Source of the DNA: an uncultured Collinsella sp.
GTDB taxonomy: Bacteria; Actinomycetota; Coriobacteriia; Coriobacteriales; Coriobacteriaceae
Direction: 5' to 3'
Length of the DNA: 64,000 bases
Assembly (NCBI GenBank): GCA_902479065.1
Contig: CABSNM010000003.1
Location: 62,001-126,000 of the forward strand
Part shown: positions 43,324-51,682 of the stretch, one piece after another
Numbering within the stretch: the stretch's first letter is position 1
How the letters are laid out: the number at the start of each line of letters is the position of its first letter
The notes under the pieces: generated by a model
What the model was told of the DNA's origin: nothing
Databases searched by the model: none
The model's input: only the letters and a program-made list of their open reading frames with translations
Translations under genes and position numbers: made by a program

Positions 43324-44082
43324 TCACTCCTCGCTCTGCGAATACGAAGCGTCCAGAATCTCCTGCGCGTAAGCGCGCTCCTCGGGCGTGAGCCGCGCCG
43401 TCTCAATCAGATCGGGACGCCAACGACAGGTGCGCTCGATGGCGTTCTTACGACGCCACGCATCGACCTTAGCATGATCGCCGCTCACAAGCACCGGAGG
43501 CACGCCCTCGCCGTTGAACTCGGCAGGACGGGTGTACTGCGCGTACTCGAGCAGGCCTCCATCCTCGGCGGTCGAGAACGACTCGTCCACGTTGCTCATC
43601 TCGTCGCCCAGGGCGCCGGGAATCAGGCGTACGACGGCATCGGCAACGACCATAGCGGGAAGCTCGCCGCCCGTAAGCACGTAGTCGCCGATCGACAGAC
43701 GCTCATCGGCATACGCATACGCGCGCTCGTCGACGCCCTCGTAGCGACTGCACACAAACAGCAGGCGCTCACTTTTGAGCAGGCGCTCGGCCACATGCTG
43801 CGTAAAGGGCTCGCCACAGGGGGTGAAGAACACAACCGTGGGCTTGGGACCCTCTGCGCTAATGGCCTCGATGGCCTCTGCGATAGGCTCGACCTTCATG
43901 AGCATGCCCTGCCCGCCGCCGTACGGCTCGTCATCGACGGTACGATGGCGGTCGTGCGTCCAGTCGCGCAGGTTATACGCCTTAAAATCAAAAAGGCCGG
44001 CCTTGCGGGCGCGGCCCAAAATCGATGTGGACATGACGGGCTCAAACATCTCGGGAAAGACCGAAAGGGTCTCGATCAGCAT
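43324..44082 (-). CDS. trmD: tRNA (guanine-37-N1)-methyltransferase
   Basis: 252-residue SPOUT enzyme forming m1G37, which prevents +1 frameshifting. The N-terminal IETLSVFPEMFEPVMSTSILGRA, DDEPYGGGQGMLMK, and the knot region YEGVDERAYAYADERLSIGDYVLTGGELPAM are intact. The C-terminal domain contains EFNGEGVPPVLVSGDHAKV. Lies between rimM and lepB in the ribosome-maturation operon. Confidence 0.97.
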   Translation of the reverse strand: MLIETLSVFPEMFEPVMSTSILGRARKAGLFDFKAYNLRDWTHDRHRTVDDEPYGGGQGMLMKVEPIAEAIEAISAEGPKPTVVFFTPCGEPFTQHVAERLLKSERLLFVCSRYEGVDERAYAYADERLSIGDYVLTGGELPAMVVADAVVRLIPGALGDEMSNVDESFSTAEDGGLLEYAQYTRPAEFNGEGVPPVLVSGDHAKVDAWRRKNAIERTCRWRPDLIETARLTPEERAYAQEILDASYSQSEE

Positions 44083-44092
44083 GTTGTCCTCC

Positions 44093-44614
44093 CTACTTGT
44101 CCATATCGATCAGGCCGTCCATAACATGGACGGAAATTGTTCCTGTGTCGGGAAGATCGAGCACGACCTGCTCGATCACGGGAATCAGTACCTCGCCGTA
44201 CCGATCACCCTCGACAACCCAAACATCGTTAGCGGGCGTCGACATGATCTCGACAATCATGCCAAGCGAACCGAAGCGCTCGTCGACCACCTCGCGACCC
44301 ATCAGGTCGGTATAGGCAGCGTCGAGCGAATCGAGCTCAAAATCGTCACGATTTGCCAGCACGTAGCATCCCGTGATGCCCTCGGCGGCCGTCAAGTCGT
44401 CAATGCCCTCAAACGAGACCAGATCGCCATCGCCCGTATCGGTGACGGACACGACCGTGCAAAAGCGGTCGCGCTTGAGCGCCGGCGGCGTCAGGGCGAC
44501 GCGCATACCCGGCTCTAATACAGAAGGAAGCCCCCGCAGCGGCTGCGCGAGGACCTCCCCCTTCCTACCGTGCGGCTTGACCACACGGGCGATGTTTTTG
44601 TACTGGGACCTCAA
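44093..44614 (-). CDS. rimM: 16S rRNA processing protein RimM
   Basis: 173-residue assembly factor for the 30S head, binding S19. RimM domain (IARVVKPHGRKGEVLAQPL) followed by a PRC-barrel domain with LMGREVVDERFGSLGMIVEI and the C-terminal EQVVLDLPDTGTISVHVMDGL. It follows khpA by 4 bases and precedes trmD by 10, the standard rpsP-khpA-rimM-trmD order. Confidence 0.95.
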   Translation of the reverse strand: MRSQYKNIARVVKPHGRKGEVLAQPLRGLPSVLEPGMRVALTPPALKRDRFCTVVSVTDTGDGDLVSFEGIDDLTAAEGITGCYVLANRDDFELDSLDAAYTDLMGREVVDERFGSLGMIVEIMSTPANDVWVVEGDRYGEVLIPVIEQVVLDLPDTGTISVHVMDGLIDMDK

Positions 44615-44618
44615 GGTC

Positions 44619-44903
44619 CTAGCCCAGAACCTCTACCTCGACAGCAGTGTCGAGGCGAGCGGCCAGTGCACGGGCGAGCGTGCGAATGGCCTTGATGGTA
44701 CGGCCACGACGGCCGATGACCTTAGCGACGTCATCCTCGGCGACCGAAACCTCAATCGTAGAGGCGTCGTCACCATCGATGACCTCAAGGCTCACGGAAT
44801 CCGGGTCGTCGACGATCTGAACAACGAGATATTCGACGAGATCGGCGATGCGATCTGAGAGCATTGCCTCACCCTCGAGCTGTGCAGCGTCAACCTCAGG
44901 CAC
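44619..44903 (-). CDS. khpA: KhpA, single-KH-domain RNA-binding protein
   Basis: 94-residue protein with one KH domain. The GxxG loop is VIGRRGRTIKAIRTLARA, preceded by LVEYLVVQIVDDPDSVSLEV. KhpA pairs with KhpB (Jag) as a global RNA-binding regulator of cell elongation and division in Gram-positives. Start taken as GTG 44901-44903, because GAGGAG at the end of rpsP is well placed; an ATG 13 codons later, behind GAGG, is also possible and would match the usual length better. Confidence 0.93.
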   Translation of the reverse strand: MPEVDAAQLEGEAMLSDRIADLVEYLVVQIVDDPDSVSLEVIDGDDASTIEVSVAEDDVAKVIGRRGRTIKAIRTLARALAARLDTAVEVEVLG

Positions 44904-44906
44904 GAT

Positions 44907-45248
44907 TTACTCCTCGGCGCCCTCAGCGGCCTCAGCGGCAGCCTTAGCGGCCTCGGCCTCTTTGGCGAGCTGCTTCTTGGACTTCTTGACGACGGTCTCA
45001 GTCTTCTCGCCCTCGTTGGCGGCCTTGACCAGAGCGGCGACGGCGTCGGTGAGCTGAGCGCCCTTGGACTGCCAGTCGGCGATCTTCTCGAGGTCGAGGT
45101 TGATGGTCTTGGGGGCGGTCATCGGGTTGTAGCGGCCAACCTCCTCGATGATACGACCGTCACGCGGGGCGCGGGAATCGGCGACGACGACACGGTAGTA
45201 CGGACGCTTCTTAGCGCCGTGACGAGCAAGGCGAATCTTGACTGCCAA
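44907..45248 (-). CDS. rpsP: 30S ribosomal protein S16
   Basis: 113-residue protein, VKIRLARHGAKKRPYYRVVVADSRAPRDG at the N-terminus being diagnostic. The tail beyond about residue 80 is Lys/Ala/Glu-rich and ends EGAEE, longer than in most species. The start is TTG 45246-45248, preceded by GGAGGAG at 7 bases; there is no suitable ATG. First gene of the operon to lepB, divergent from dinB. Confidence 0.96.
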   Translation of the reverse strand: MAVKIRLARHGAKKRPYYRVVVADSRAPRDGRIIEEVGRYNPMTAPKTINLDLEKIADWQSKGAQLTDAVAALVKAANEGEKTETVVKKSKKQLAKEAEAAKAAAEAAEGAEE

Positions 45249-45304
45249 AGGAAACTCCTCCAACCAAGCAGCTTTAGGCTGCAACTACAAACAAACAGTT
45301 GAAC

Positions 45305-45333
45305 ATAATACGCCATCGACGCGGGCAGGTGAA
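45305..45333 (-). promoter_or_regulatory. Promoter of the rpsP operon
   Basis: Minus-strand TTCACC (45328-45333) and TATTAT (45305-45310) at 17-bp spacing, about 57 bases before rpsP. Confidence 0.6.
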
Positions 45334-45437
45334 GTCCGTGAGACCAACTTCTTCGGTGTAGTCGAGGGCAAATCCATATCTTAGACAAGAATTCGGGATT
45401 TGCAAGCACATACACGCACCCCACATGAGCTGCGCGG

Positions 45438-45443
45438 TATACT
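45438..45443 (+). promoter_or_regulatory. -10 element of dinB
   Basis: TATACT ends 6 bases before the first dinB ATG, which would place the transcript start at or very near that ATG. No clear -35. Confidence 0.5.
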
Positions 45444-45449
45444 CATGAC

Positions 45450-46703
45450 ATGGAAAGACGCGAACATACATACGGTTATGAGGATGCCATGGGCGTCACG
45501 CCGCCTCCCTGGACGGGTCCGGCGGTGGGCCTGATGGACCTTGATGCGTTTTTTGCGAGCGTGGAAATGCTCGATCATCCCGAATGGCGAGGAAAGCCGC
45601 TCATCGTGGGCGGAGACGCCGATTCGCGTGGCGTCGTGTCCACGTGTTCGTATGAGGCGCGTCGCTTTGGCGTGCACTCTGCCATGGCCTCGGCCGAGGC
45701 GCGGCGCTTGTGCCCGCAAGCCATTTGGACGCATGGGCATTTTGATCGCTATCGTGAGGTCAGCGCGCAGGTCATGGCGATTCTTGCCGAGGAGACGCCG
45801 CGCGTGGAGCGCGTATCCATCGACGAAGCCTTTATCGATATCACACCGGGTCGCTTTGCGCCCGAAGACCCGCTGCTGGTTGCGCGACGTATAAGCGACC
45901 GCGTGGCAGGACTGGGAGTGACCTGTTCCATTGGCGTGGGCTGCAACAAGACGGTCGCAAAGATCGCAAGCGAGCGGGATAAGCCGTTTGGGCTGACCAT
46001 CGTGCGCCCCGGAACCGAGCAGCGCTTTTTGGCCGCGCTGCCGGTATCTGCCATGAGCGGCATCGGGCGCTCGGCCGAGGAGCGACTGCGCCGCATGCGC
46101 ATCTACACCCTCGGCGAGCTATCACGTGCACCGGAATCCACCTTGGCCTCTATTTTTGGCGTCAACGGCGAACGCATGCGCCAGCGTGCGCTGGGACTCG
46201 AAATCTCCGAAGTCACGAGCCTCGATGAAGAGCGCGAGGTCAAGTCGGTCAGCAATGAACGCACCTTTGCTAAAGATTTAACTGAGCGTGGGGATATTGA
46301 GGCGGCGATTGCGCTGTTGGGAGAGTCAGTGGGACGCCGCCTGCGCCGTCAGGGGCTGACGGGTGCCACGGTAACGCTCAAGCTTAAGTATTCGTATGGA
46401 AGCGGTCGCTCGGCACAGCGCCGGCTGCCTCATCCGACCGACGATGAGAACATTTTCGTGGCGGTTGCACTCGAACTGCTCGACAATATCTGGCAGGAAG
46501 GCATGCATGTTCGCTTAGCGGGCATCGGCATGAGCGACTTCGACCACCAAGGCGGGATCCAAACCGACCTGTTCTGCGAAGTCGATGATCGCGGAGCCCA
46601 ATCCAGCGACCGCCGCGACCTCTCCGTCGCCATCGACGCCGTCCGAGACAAGTTCGGCGACACCGCCCTATCCTTCGGCCGCCAATCCCGCTTCAACGAT
46701 TAA
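45450..46703 (+). CDS. dinB: DNA polymerase IV (Y family)
   Basis: 417-residue translesion polymerase. Catalytic carboxylates in GLMDLDAFFASVEM and RVSIDEAFIDIT, substrate loop TCSYEARRFGVHSAM, HhH segment MSGIGRSAEERLRRM, and the C-terminal little-finger domain. Two starts are possible: ATG 45450, which looks leaderless from the -10 at 45438, and ATG 45489, which has GAGG about 5 bases upstream and brings MDLDAFF closer to the N-terminus. No clamp-binding motif was identified with confidence at the C-terminus, which ends LSFGRQSRFND. No SOS box was recognised upstream. Confidence 0.95.
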   Translation: MERREHTYGYEDAMGVTPPPWTGPAVGLMDLDAFFASVEMLDHPEWRGKPLIVGGDADSRGVVSTCSYEARRFGVHSAMASAEARRLCPQAIWTHGHFDRYREVSAQVMAILAEETPRVERVSIDEAFIDITPGRFAPEDPLLVARRISDRVAGLGVTCSIGVGCNKTVAKIASERDKPFGLTIVRPGTEQRFLAALPVSAMSGIGRSAEERLRRMRIYTLGELSRAPESTLASIFGVNGERMRQRALGLEISEVTSLDEEREVKSVSNERTFAKDLTERGDIEAAIALLGESVGRRLRRQGLTGATVTLKLKYSYGSGRSAQRRLPHPTDDENIFVAVALELLDNIWQEGMHVRLAGIGMSDFDHQGGIQTDLFCEVDDRGAQSSDRRDLSVAIDAVRDKFGDTALSFGRQSRFND

Positions 46704-46715
46704 CCGCCTTTGGGT

Positions 46716-46758
46716 AAAAAGAAAGCCGGGCAGGTGCGGAAAACCGCACCTGCCCGGC
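46716..46758 (-). terminator. Terminator of the obgE/nadD/yqeK/rsfS operon
   Basis: A 15-bp stem GCCGGGCAGGTGCGG with its complement and a 4-base loop, then TTTCTTTTT on the minus strand. It may also stop convergent dinB transcripts, although the plus side lacks a T run. Confidence 0.9.
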
Positions 46759-46800
46759 GATATGCGTGAGGATAGCTAAAACCCCGTCTCAAATGAGCTA

Positions 46801-47256
46801 CTAGAGGAGGTTGAGGGGGAGCTGGGGGGCGTCTCCCCAGAGTTTCTCGAGGCGGTAGAAGTCGCGGGCTTCGGGAGTGAAGACGTGGACGACAACCGAA
46901 CCGTAGTCCATGAGCATCCAGGTCTTCTGCTCGCGACCCTCGATGGAGAACGGGTGCTCGCCGCAAGCCTCGGCGACCTTCTCCTCGATCTCGTCGACGA
47001 TAGAATCGACCTGGCGGTTATTGGTACCGGTGGCAAGCACAAAGTAGTCGCATACGTCGGAAAGCTCGGTCAGGTCGAGCACCTGAACGTCCTCGCCCTT
47101 CTTGTCGTAGGCGGCCTGCGCGGCGGCGCGGGCGACATCCTCGGCGGCGACACCGCTCGCGGACAGCGAGGCGGCAGTGCGGTCGGACGTGGCGGCGAAG
47201 CTCTTGTGCTCCACATGTTCAAGAATCTGCTCGTCGGTCATGGTCTCGTCGGCCAT
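46801..47256 (-). CDS. rsfS: Ribosomal silencing factor RsfS
   Basis: 151-residue protein that binds L14 and blocks subunit joining during starvation. The core is AAYDKKGEDVQVLDLTELSDVCDYFVLATGTNNRQVDSIVDEI and the C-terminal WMLMDYGSVVVHVFTPEARDFYRLEKLWGDAP. About 45 N-terminal residues are extra to the core. Ribosome site AGAGG. Last gene of the nadD-yqeK-rsfS trio, a conserved arrangement. Confidence 0.95.
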   Translation of the reverse strand: MADETMTDEQILEHVEHKSFAATSDRTAASLSASGVAAEDVARAAAQAAYDKKGEDVQVLDLTELSDVCDYFVLATGTNNRQVDSIVDEIEEKVAEACGEHPFSIEGREQKTWMLMDYGSVVVHVFTPEARDFYRLEKLWGDAPQLPLNLL

Positions 47257-47283
47257 GGAATACCTCTTTCTAGACAGCCCGAG

Positions 47284-47892
47284 CTAGCGCAGCTGGGCGT
47301 AATGGTTGTAAATCGTAATAGCCGTGGGATAAAGATAGCGCCCGGACTGGATCACATAGACCAGACCCTGCGCAAAACAGGAGAAGAACAACTCATCGAG
47401 CGTCGACTCCCCCACCATCTTACGCAGCGCATGGGCATAATCGCCGTGGCGGTTGGGTTCGATGGCATCAGCCACAAAGACCACCATATCGAGCGGCGTC
47501 ATGTCGCAAGCGCCCACGGTGTGACGGTCGACAGCCTGAAAGACCGCCGGCGACAGCTCGGGAAAAAGCTGCGGAAGTTCATAGGCGGCAACAGGGCCAT
47601 GCAAAAGCGGCGTCGCGGCGGAAGGAGAGCCGGCAATCTTAATGCCGTAATGCAGAGCGCGCGTGACCAGCTCGTCGTCGGAGAGCACTTTGTCCCAGTC
47701 ATGGATCAGTCCGGCGGCAGCGGCATCAAAGCGGTCAACGCCGTAGACCTCGGCCAGATGAAGTGCGGTCTCGGCAACACCCAGCGAATGCACATAGCGC
47801 TTGCGCTTATCCCTCATGCGAACATCGAGCAGCTCTTGAATGCGCTTGAGCAGCGCGCGCTCATCGCCCTCAAACTGATCCTCTACCGACAA
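47284..47892 (-). CDS. yqeK: YqeK-type HD-domain hydrolase
   Basis: 202-residue HD-superfamily protein. Metal ligands are visible as RYVHSLGVAETA, then LIHDWDK (the HD pair), HGPVAAYEL and RHTVG. YqeK enzymes split diadenosine tetraphosphate symmetrically into two ADP. The start is TTG 47890-47892 behind GGGGG. It follows nadD by 12 bases and precedes rsfS, the usual context for YqeK, which strengthens the call. Confidence 0.92.
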   Translation of the reverse strand: MSVEDQFEGDERALLKRIQELLDVRMRDKRKRYVHSLGVAETALHLAEVYGVDRFDAAAAGLIHDWDKVLSDDELVTRALHYGIKIAGSPSAATPLLHGPVAAYELPQLFPELSPAVFQAVDRHTVGACDMTPLDMVVFVADAIEPNRHGDYAHALRKMVGESTLDELFFSCFAQGLVYVIQSGRYLYPTAITIYNHYAQLR

Positions 47893-47904
47893 CGTAGACC
47901 CCCA

Positions 47905-48582
47905 TCACTCAAAATCTTCTTGGCCCAAATCGGCATATAGCCTGCGCTTGCGAATGTAGCCGAGCACGGACTCGCTCGTAAGATAGCGCACGCTCATACC
48001 GCGGGCAACTCGCTTACGAATGTTCGTCGAGCTGATCGCCAGCGCCGGAATCTGAATATAGCGCACGTCGAACGGCAGCCCCGACTCTTTGATTCGGGCA
48101 CGCGCCGTATCGATATCAAAGCCCGGTCGCGTCGCCGCAATAAAGGTAGCAAGCTCAGCGATTCGTTCGGCATCATGCCAAGTCACAATATCGATAATCG
48201 CGTCGGCGCCCGTAATAAAGTAGAGCTTTACCTGCGGCGGGTAAAAGTCGCGAAGGGCATGAAGCGTATCGGCCGTATAGGTTACACCCGGACGGTCGAT
48301 CTCGAACCGGCTCGCCAAAAAGGCCGGGTTCGCGGCGGTGGCGAGGACCGTCATGGCATAACGGTCCTCGGCAGGCGTCACCGGCTTGTCAAGCTTAAAG
48401 GCAGGAGAGCCCGCCGGCATAAAGAGCACAGCGTCCAAGTCGAGCGACTCGCGCGCCTGCTCGGCGGTCACCAGGTGCCCGTAATGGATGGGATCAAAGG
48501 TGCCACCCATAATGCCGAGCCTAAACTCCTGCCCGTCCTCTAGAGGAAGCTCGGGCAGACCGATTCCACCGCGCAGCGACAT
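47905..48582 (-). CDS. nadD: Nicotinate-nucleotide adenylyltransferase
   Basis: 225-residue enzyme making deamido-NAD from nicotinate mononucleotide and ATP. The nucleotidyltransferase motif is LGIMGGTFDPIHYGHLVTAEQA, with FITGADAIIDIVTWHDAERI and the second signature ISSTNIRKRVARGMSVRYLT. About 20 residues precede the core. It starts 3 bases after obgE. Confidence 0.96.
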   Translation of the reverse strand: MSLRGGIGLPELPLEDGQEFRLGIMGGTFDPIHYGHLVTAEQARESLDLDAVLFMPAGSPAFKLDKPVTPAEDRYAMTVLATAANPAFLASRFEIDRPGVTYTADTLHALRDFYPPQVKLYFITGADAIIDIVTWHDAERIAELATFIAATRPGFDIDTARARIKESGLPFDVRYIQIPALAISSTNIRKRVARGMSVRYLTSESVLGYIRKRRLYADLGQEDFE

Positions 48583-48585
48583 GGC

Positions 48586-50052
48586 TTACTCGCCCTCCGA
48601 GGTCTCGGCATCGCCCGCGGCATCCGCCGCATCGACAACCTCGACGCCCTCATCCGTAGCATCGGCCACGTCAATGGCCTCAACGGCAACGTCCTCACCA
48701 GTATCCTCGAGCTCCTCGTACTCCGAGAAGTCCTCAGCGCCCTCAAAGTCAAAGGCACGCTGGCAAATGCGGACCTCGTCGCCCGCACGGCAACCGGCCT
48801 TCTCGAGCGCGTCGTCAACACCCATACGCGCAAACTTATGCTGCAGGTAAATGACGGCTTCCTCATTTTCCCAGTCGGTCTGGATGACCATGCGCTCGAT
48901 GGCACGACCGACCACGCGGAAGGCACCGGGCTCTTCCTGGACAATGCGGAAGCGCTTCTCACGCTGCAGGCGGCGGCGCTCCCACTCATCGTCGCGCAGA
49001 ACGACCGGCTCATCGGAGACAGCCAACTCGGCGCGCAGCTTAGCCACCTGCTCGCCCACGGCAAGCATCAGCGTGTTGAGACCGGCACCCGTCACGGCGG
49101 ACACGGCAAAGAACATATGGCCGTCGTCGAGCGCTGCACGCTTAAGGTCGGCAATCTTGTCGGCCGTGCCCGGCGCATCGCACTTGTTGGCAACGACGAT
49201 CTGCGGACGCTCCGAGAGCTCGGCGCCATACTGCTCGAGCTCGCGGTTGATGATGTGGTAATCCTCGACCGGATCGCGATCCTCAAAACCACCCGTCATG
49301 TCGACGACGTGCATAATCAAGGCCGTACGCTCAATGTGGCGCAGGAACTGGTGACCCAGACCTTTGCCCTCGCTCGCGCCCTCGATGAGACCGGGGACGT
49401 CGGCAACGACATAAGAATATTCGCCGGCACGCACCATGCCGAGGTTCGGCACGAGCGTGGTAAACGGGTAGTCGGCAATCTTGGGGCGGGCGGCACTCAT
49501 GCGCGCAATGAGCGAAGACTTACCCACCGAGGGAAAGCCCACGAGCGCGGCATCGGCCATAAGCTTCATCTCGAGCTCAATCCAGTGCTCCTCGGCCGGT
49601 TCGCCCAGCTGAGCGAACGCGGGCGCGCGGCGCACCGACGTCACAAAGTGCGTGTTGCCCAGGCCGCCGGCACCGCCGGGCGCCACGACGACGCGCTCGC
49701 CATCGTGCACCAGGTCGGCAATCTCGAACATCGGGGTCTGCGTCTCGGGGTCGAGCTCGCGCACCACGGTACCCATAGGGACCTTGAGAATCAGGTCCTC
49801 GCCGCTCTTACCGTTACGACGGGCACCCTGTCCGTGCGTGCCGCGCTCGGCGCGGAAGTGATGCTTAAAGCGGTAATCGATCAGCGAAGACAGCTGAGCA
49901 TCGGCCTGGATGACGACATTGCCGCCACGACCGCCGTCGCCGCCATCGGGGCCGCCCTTGGGGACAAATGCCTCGCGCCTAAACGACATGCATCCGGCTC
50001 CGCCGTCGCCGCCGCACACGTTAATGCGGCTGATATCGGTGAACTGTGACAA
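48586..50052 (-). CDS. obgE: GTPase ObgE/CgtA
   Basis: 488-residue ribosome-associated GTPase that acts in 50S maturation and stress control. Glycine-rich Obg domain (INVCGGDGGAGCMSFRREAF, then GGPDGGDGGRGG), G domain with VGFPSVGKSSLI, DVPGLIEGA and NKCD, then an OCT domain (about residues 345-425) and an acidic C-terminal tail. The OCT domain is typical of Gram-positive Obg. The start is TTG 50050-50052 with GGAGG upstream. A terminator separates it from rpmA. Confidence 0.96.
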   Translation of the reverse strand: MSQFTDISRINVCGGDGGAGCMSFRREAFVPKGGPDGGDGGRGGNVVIQADAQLSSLIDYRFKHHFRAERGTHGQGARRNGKSGEDLILKVPMGTVVRELDPETQTPMFEIADLVHDGERVVVAPGGAGGLGNTHFVTSVRRAPAFAQLGEPAEEHWIELEMKLMADAALVGFPSVGKSSLIARMSAARPKIADYPFTTLVPNLGMVRAGEYSYVVADVPGLIEGASEGKGLGHQFLRHIERTALIMHVVDMTGGFEDRDPVEDYHIINRELEQYGAELSERPQIVVANKCDAPGTADKIADLKRAALDDGHMFFAVSAVTGAGLNTLMLAVGEQVAKLRAELAVSDEPVVLRDDEWERRRLQREKRFRIVQEEPGAFRVVGRAIERMVIQTDWENEEAVIYLQHKFARMGVDDALEKAGCRAGDEVRICQRAFDFEGAEDFSEYEELEDTGEDVAVEAIDVADATDEGVEVVDAADAAGDAETSEGE

Positions 50053-50068
50053 CAGAATCGCCTCCTAC

Positions 50069-50111
50069 AAAAAGAGGGAGACCCTTGAATCCTAAAACTC
50101 AAGTGCCTCCC
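50069..50111 (-). terminator. Terminator between rpmA and obgE
   Basis: Stem GGGAG/CTCCC with an inner ACTTGA/TCAAG helix, then TCTTTTTG on the minus strand, ending 17 bases before the obgE start. It probably lets only part of the ribosomal-protein transcript reach obgE. Confidence 0.7.
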
Positions 50112-50136
50112 ACATATGTGCTCTATGAAGGGTGAA

Positions 50137-50394
50137 TTACGCGTTCGCGAGCGGGCGTACGCTGACCCTGTGCTTGATACCCTTGTGGAACTCAACGGTA
50201 CCGTCGACCAGCGCGAACAGCGTGTCGTCCTTACCACGGCCAACGTTCTCACCCGGGTGGATGTGCGTGCCGTGCTGACGGACGAGAATCGTGCCCGTGG
50301 TTACCGTCTGGCCGGCATAGCGCTTCGTGCCAAGGCGCTGACCGCGGGAGTCACGGCCATTACGGGAGGAACCGAGTCCTTTTTTGTGTGCCAT
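50137..50394 (-). CDS. rpmA: 50S ribosomal protein L27
   Basis: 85-residue protein beginning MAHKKGLGSSRNGRDS and containing TVTTGTILVRQHGTHIHPGENVGRGKDDTLFA. L27's N-terminus reaches the peptidyl-transferase centre. It lacks the cleavable N-terminal extension found in Firmicutes, so no Prp protease is needed. Follows rplU by 33 bases. Confidence 0.98.
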   Translation of the reverse strand: MAHKKGLGSSRNGRDSRGQRLGTKRYAGQTVTTGTILVRQHGTHIHPGENVGRGKDDTLFALVDGTVEFHKGIKHRVSVRPLANA

Positions 50395-50427
50395 TGTGTA
50401 TACCTACTCTTTCGTTACGAGTGTAAT

Positions 50428-50802
50428 CTACTCGGCGACGGGAGCCTCGGCAACAGCCTCGGCCTCTGCCTTGACAGCCTTCTTGGCGCGGGAGGTAGCC
50501 TGAACCTTCACGATCTTCAGCTTGGTGAGCTGCTGACGGTGACCCTTCAGACGACGATAGCGCTTGCGCTTGTGGAACTTGAAGACCAGCTGCTTCTCGC
50601 CCTTGAACTGCTCAACGATCTGAGCGGTAACCTTGGCCTTGGCCAGCTTGTCGGGATCGGTGACGATCTTCTTACCATCGTTGAGGAAGATAACCGGCAG
50701 GGTGACCTTGTCGCCCTCATTGCCCTCGATCTTCTCGACGGTGATGACATCGTCGGTGGCGACCTTGTACTGCTTGCCGCCCGTGTTAACGATTGCGTAC
50801 AT
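50428..50802 (-). CDS. rplU: 50S ribosomal protein L21
   Basis: 124-residue protein MYAIVNTGGKQYKVATDDVI..., with KRKRYRRLKGHRQQLTKLKI near the C-terminus and then an Ala/Glu/Lys-rich tail longer than usual. The start is ATG 50800-50802, which matches the family; an ATG seven codons upstream is within the leader. First gene of rplU-rpmA(-obgE). Confidence 0.97.
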   Translation of the reverse strand: MYAIVNTGGKQYKVATDDVITVEKIEGNEGDKVTLPVIFLNDGKKIVTDPDKLAKAKVTAQIVEQFKGEKQLVFKFHKRKRYRRLKGHRQQLTKLKIVKVQATSRAKKAVKAEAEAVAEAPVAE

Positions 50803-50844
50803 GTTTACTTGCCCTTCATGCATCAGTTAGTGCAACAGCCGAAT

Positions 50845-50853
50845 ATAGTAGCA
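50845..50853 (-). promoter_or_regulatory. Extended -10 promoter of rplU
   Basis: Minus-strand TGCTACTAT (TG-N-TACTAT), 43 bases before the rplU start. Matches the TGCTA pattern seen at other ribosomal protein genes here. Confidence 0.5.
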
Positions 50854-50869
50854 GGCGAAAATACCCCCG

Positions 50870-51682
50870 TCAACGAGTATGTGGAGCAAATCCACAAGTT
50901 CGCACAGGTATGGGGCTGACGAGTCGGCCCTCGTCGTCCTCGCATGCTTGATTCTGACGCTCGACATCGTAGGAGCAGATGGTCACGAGGTCTTGCATAC
51001 CGGTGGAAACAATAGGTGCATCCACGCCCGGGGTCAAGCCCTGCAACAAAACATCAGCAGCGGAAAGCAAAATTTCCGGACGCATGGAGCCCTCGTTGTC
51101 GGCATGGGTGTCGAGCATGAGCACCAAATGGTCCGGGCGCTCCCCCGCCGTGAGCTCATAGCCCACGAGCGTGTGATCCAAATCTAAGCGCTTGCTCTTT
51201 TTGCCGCGCGCGTAGTCGATGCCGTGGCCCGCGCGCAGCGTGTCGATCGCACGGCGCACCTCGTCGGCGCTTACGGGCGCCTCGGGATCCAAGTGCAGGT
51301 CGATGCGATACGACAGGCGCGTGAGCTGCGCTGTCAACGCCGGCGTGCGCACGTCGATGTACGCCGCCTCGATGGGCGCCAGATCGGCCGGAGACGCCGC
51401 AGCCAGGCGCCCAAACGCCTCGTCGAGCGCCACGAACTCGGTCATAAACAGGTCATACCACTCGCAGGTCGACGACGTACCCACCGGCAGCGCCGAAGAG
51501 AAGCCCACGCGCATGTGCGGAGAGAAGCCCTGCGTGACGGCATAGGGAAGTCCCGCACGGCGCACGATGCGCTCAATGGTATGGATTACTTCGAGATGGC
51601 CCAGGTACTTAAGGCGATCGCGCTTGCCATAGCGAACACGAAGCCTAAAGAGCGAGGGGTTGTCGGTCAGGCGCTCACTCAT
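50870..51682 (-). CDS. DUF2344 radical-SAM-linked protein
   Basis: 270-residue protein of the family always found beside, or fused to, a TIGR03960-type radical SAM protein. FRLRVRYGKRDRLKYLGHLEVIHTIERIVRRAGLPYAVTQGFSPHMRVGFSSALPVGTSS is the family's conserved N-terminal block. It overlaps the upstream radical SAM gene by 4 bases, so the two are co-translated and likely act together. Function unknown; a tRNA or protein modification role has been guessed for the pair. It sits directly upstream of rplU on the same strand. Confidence 0.88.
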   Translation of the reverse strand: MSERLTDNPSLFRLRVRYGKRDRLKYLGHLEVIHTIERIVRRAGLPYAVTQGFSPHMRVGFSSALPVGTSSTCEWYDLFMTEFVALDEAFGRLAAASPADLAPIEAAYIDVRTPALTAQLTRLSYRIDLHLDPEAPVSADEVRRAIDTLRAGHGIDYARGKKSKRLDLDHTLVGYELTAGERPDHLVLMLDTHADNEGSMRPEILLSAADVLLQGLTPGVDAPIVSTGMQDLVTICSYDVERQNQACEDDEGRLVSPIPVRTCGFAPHTR

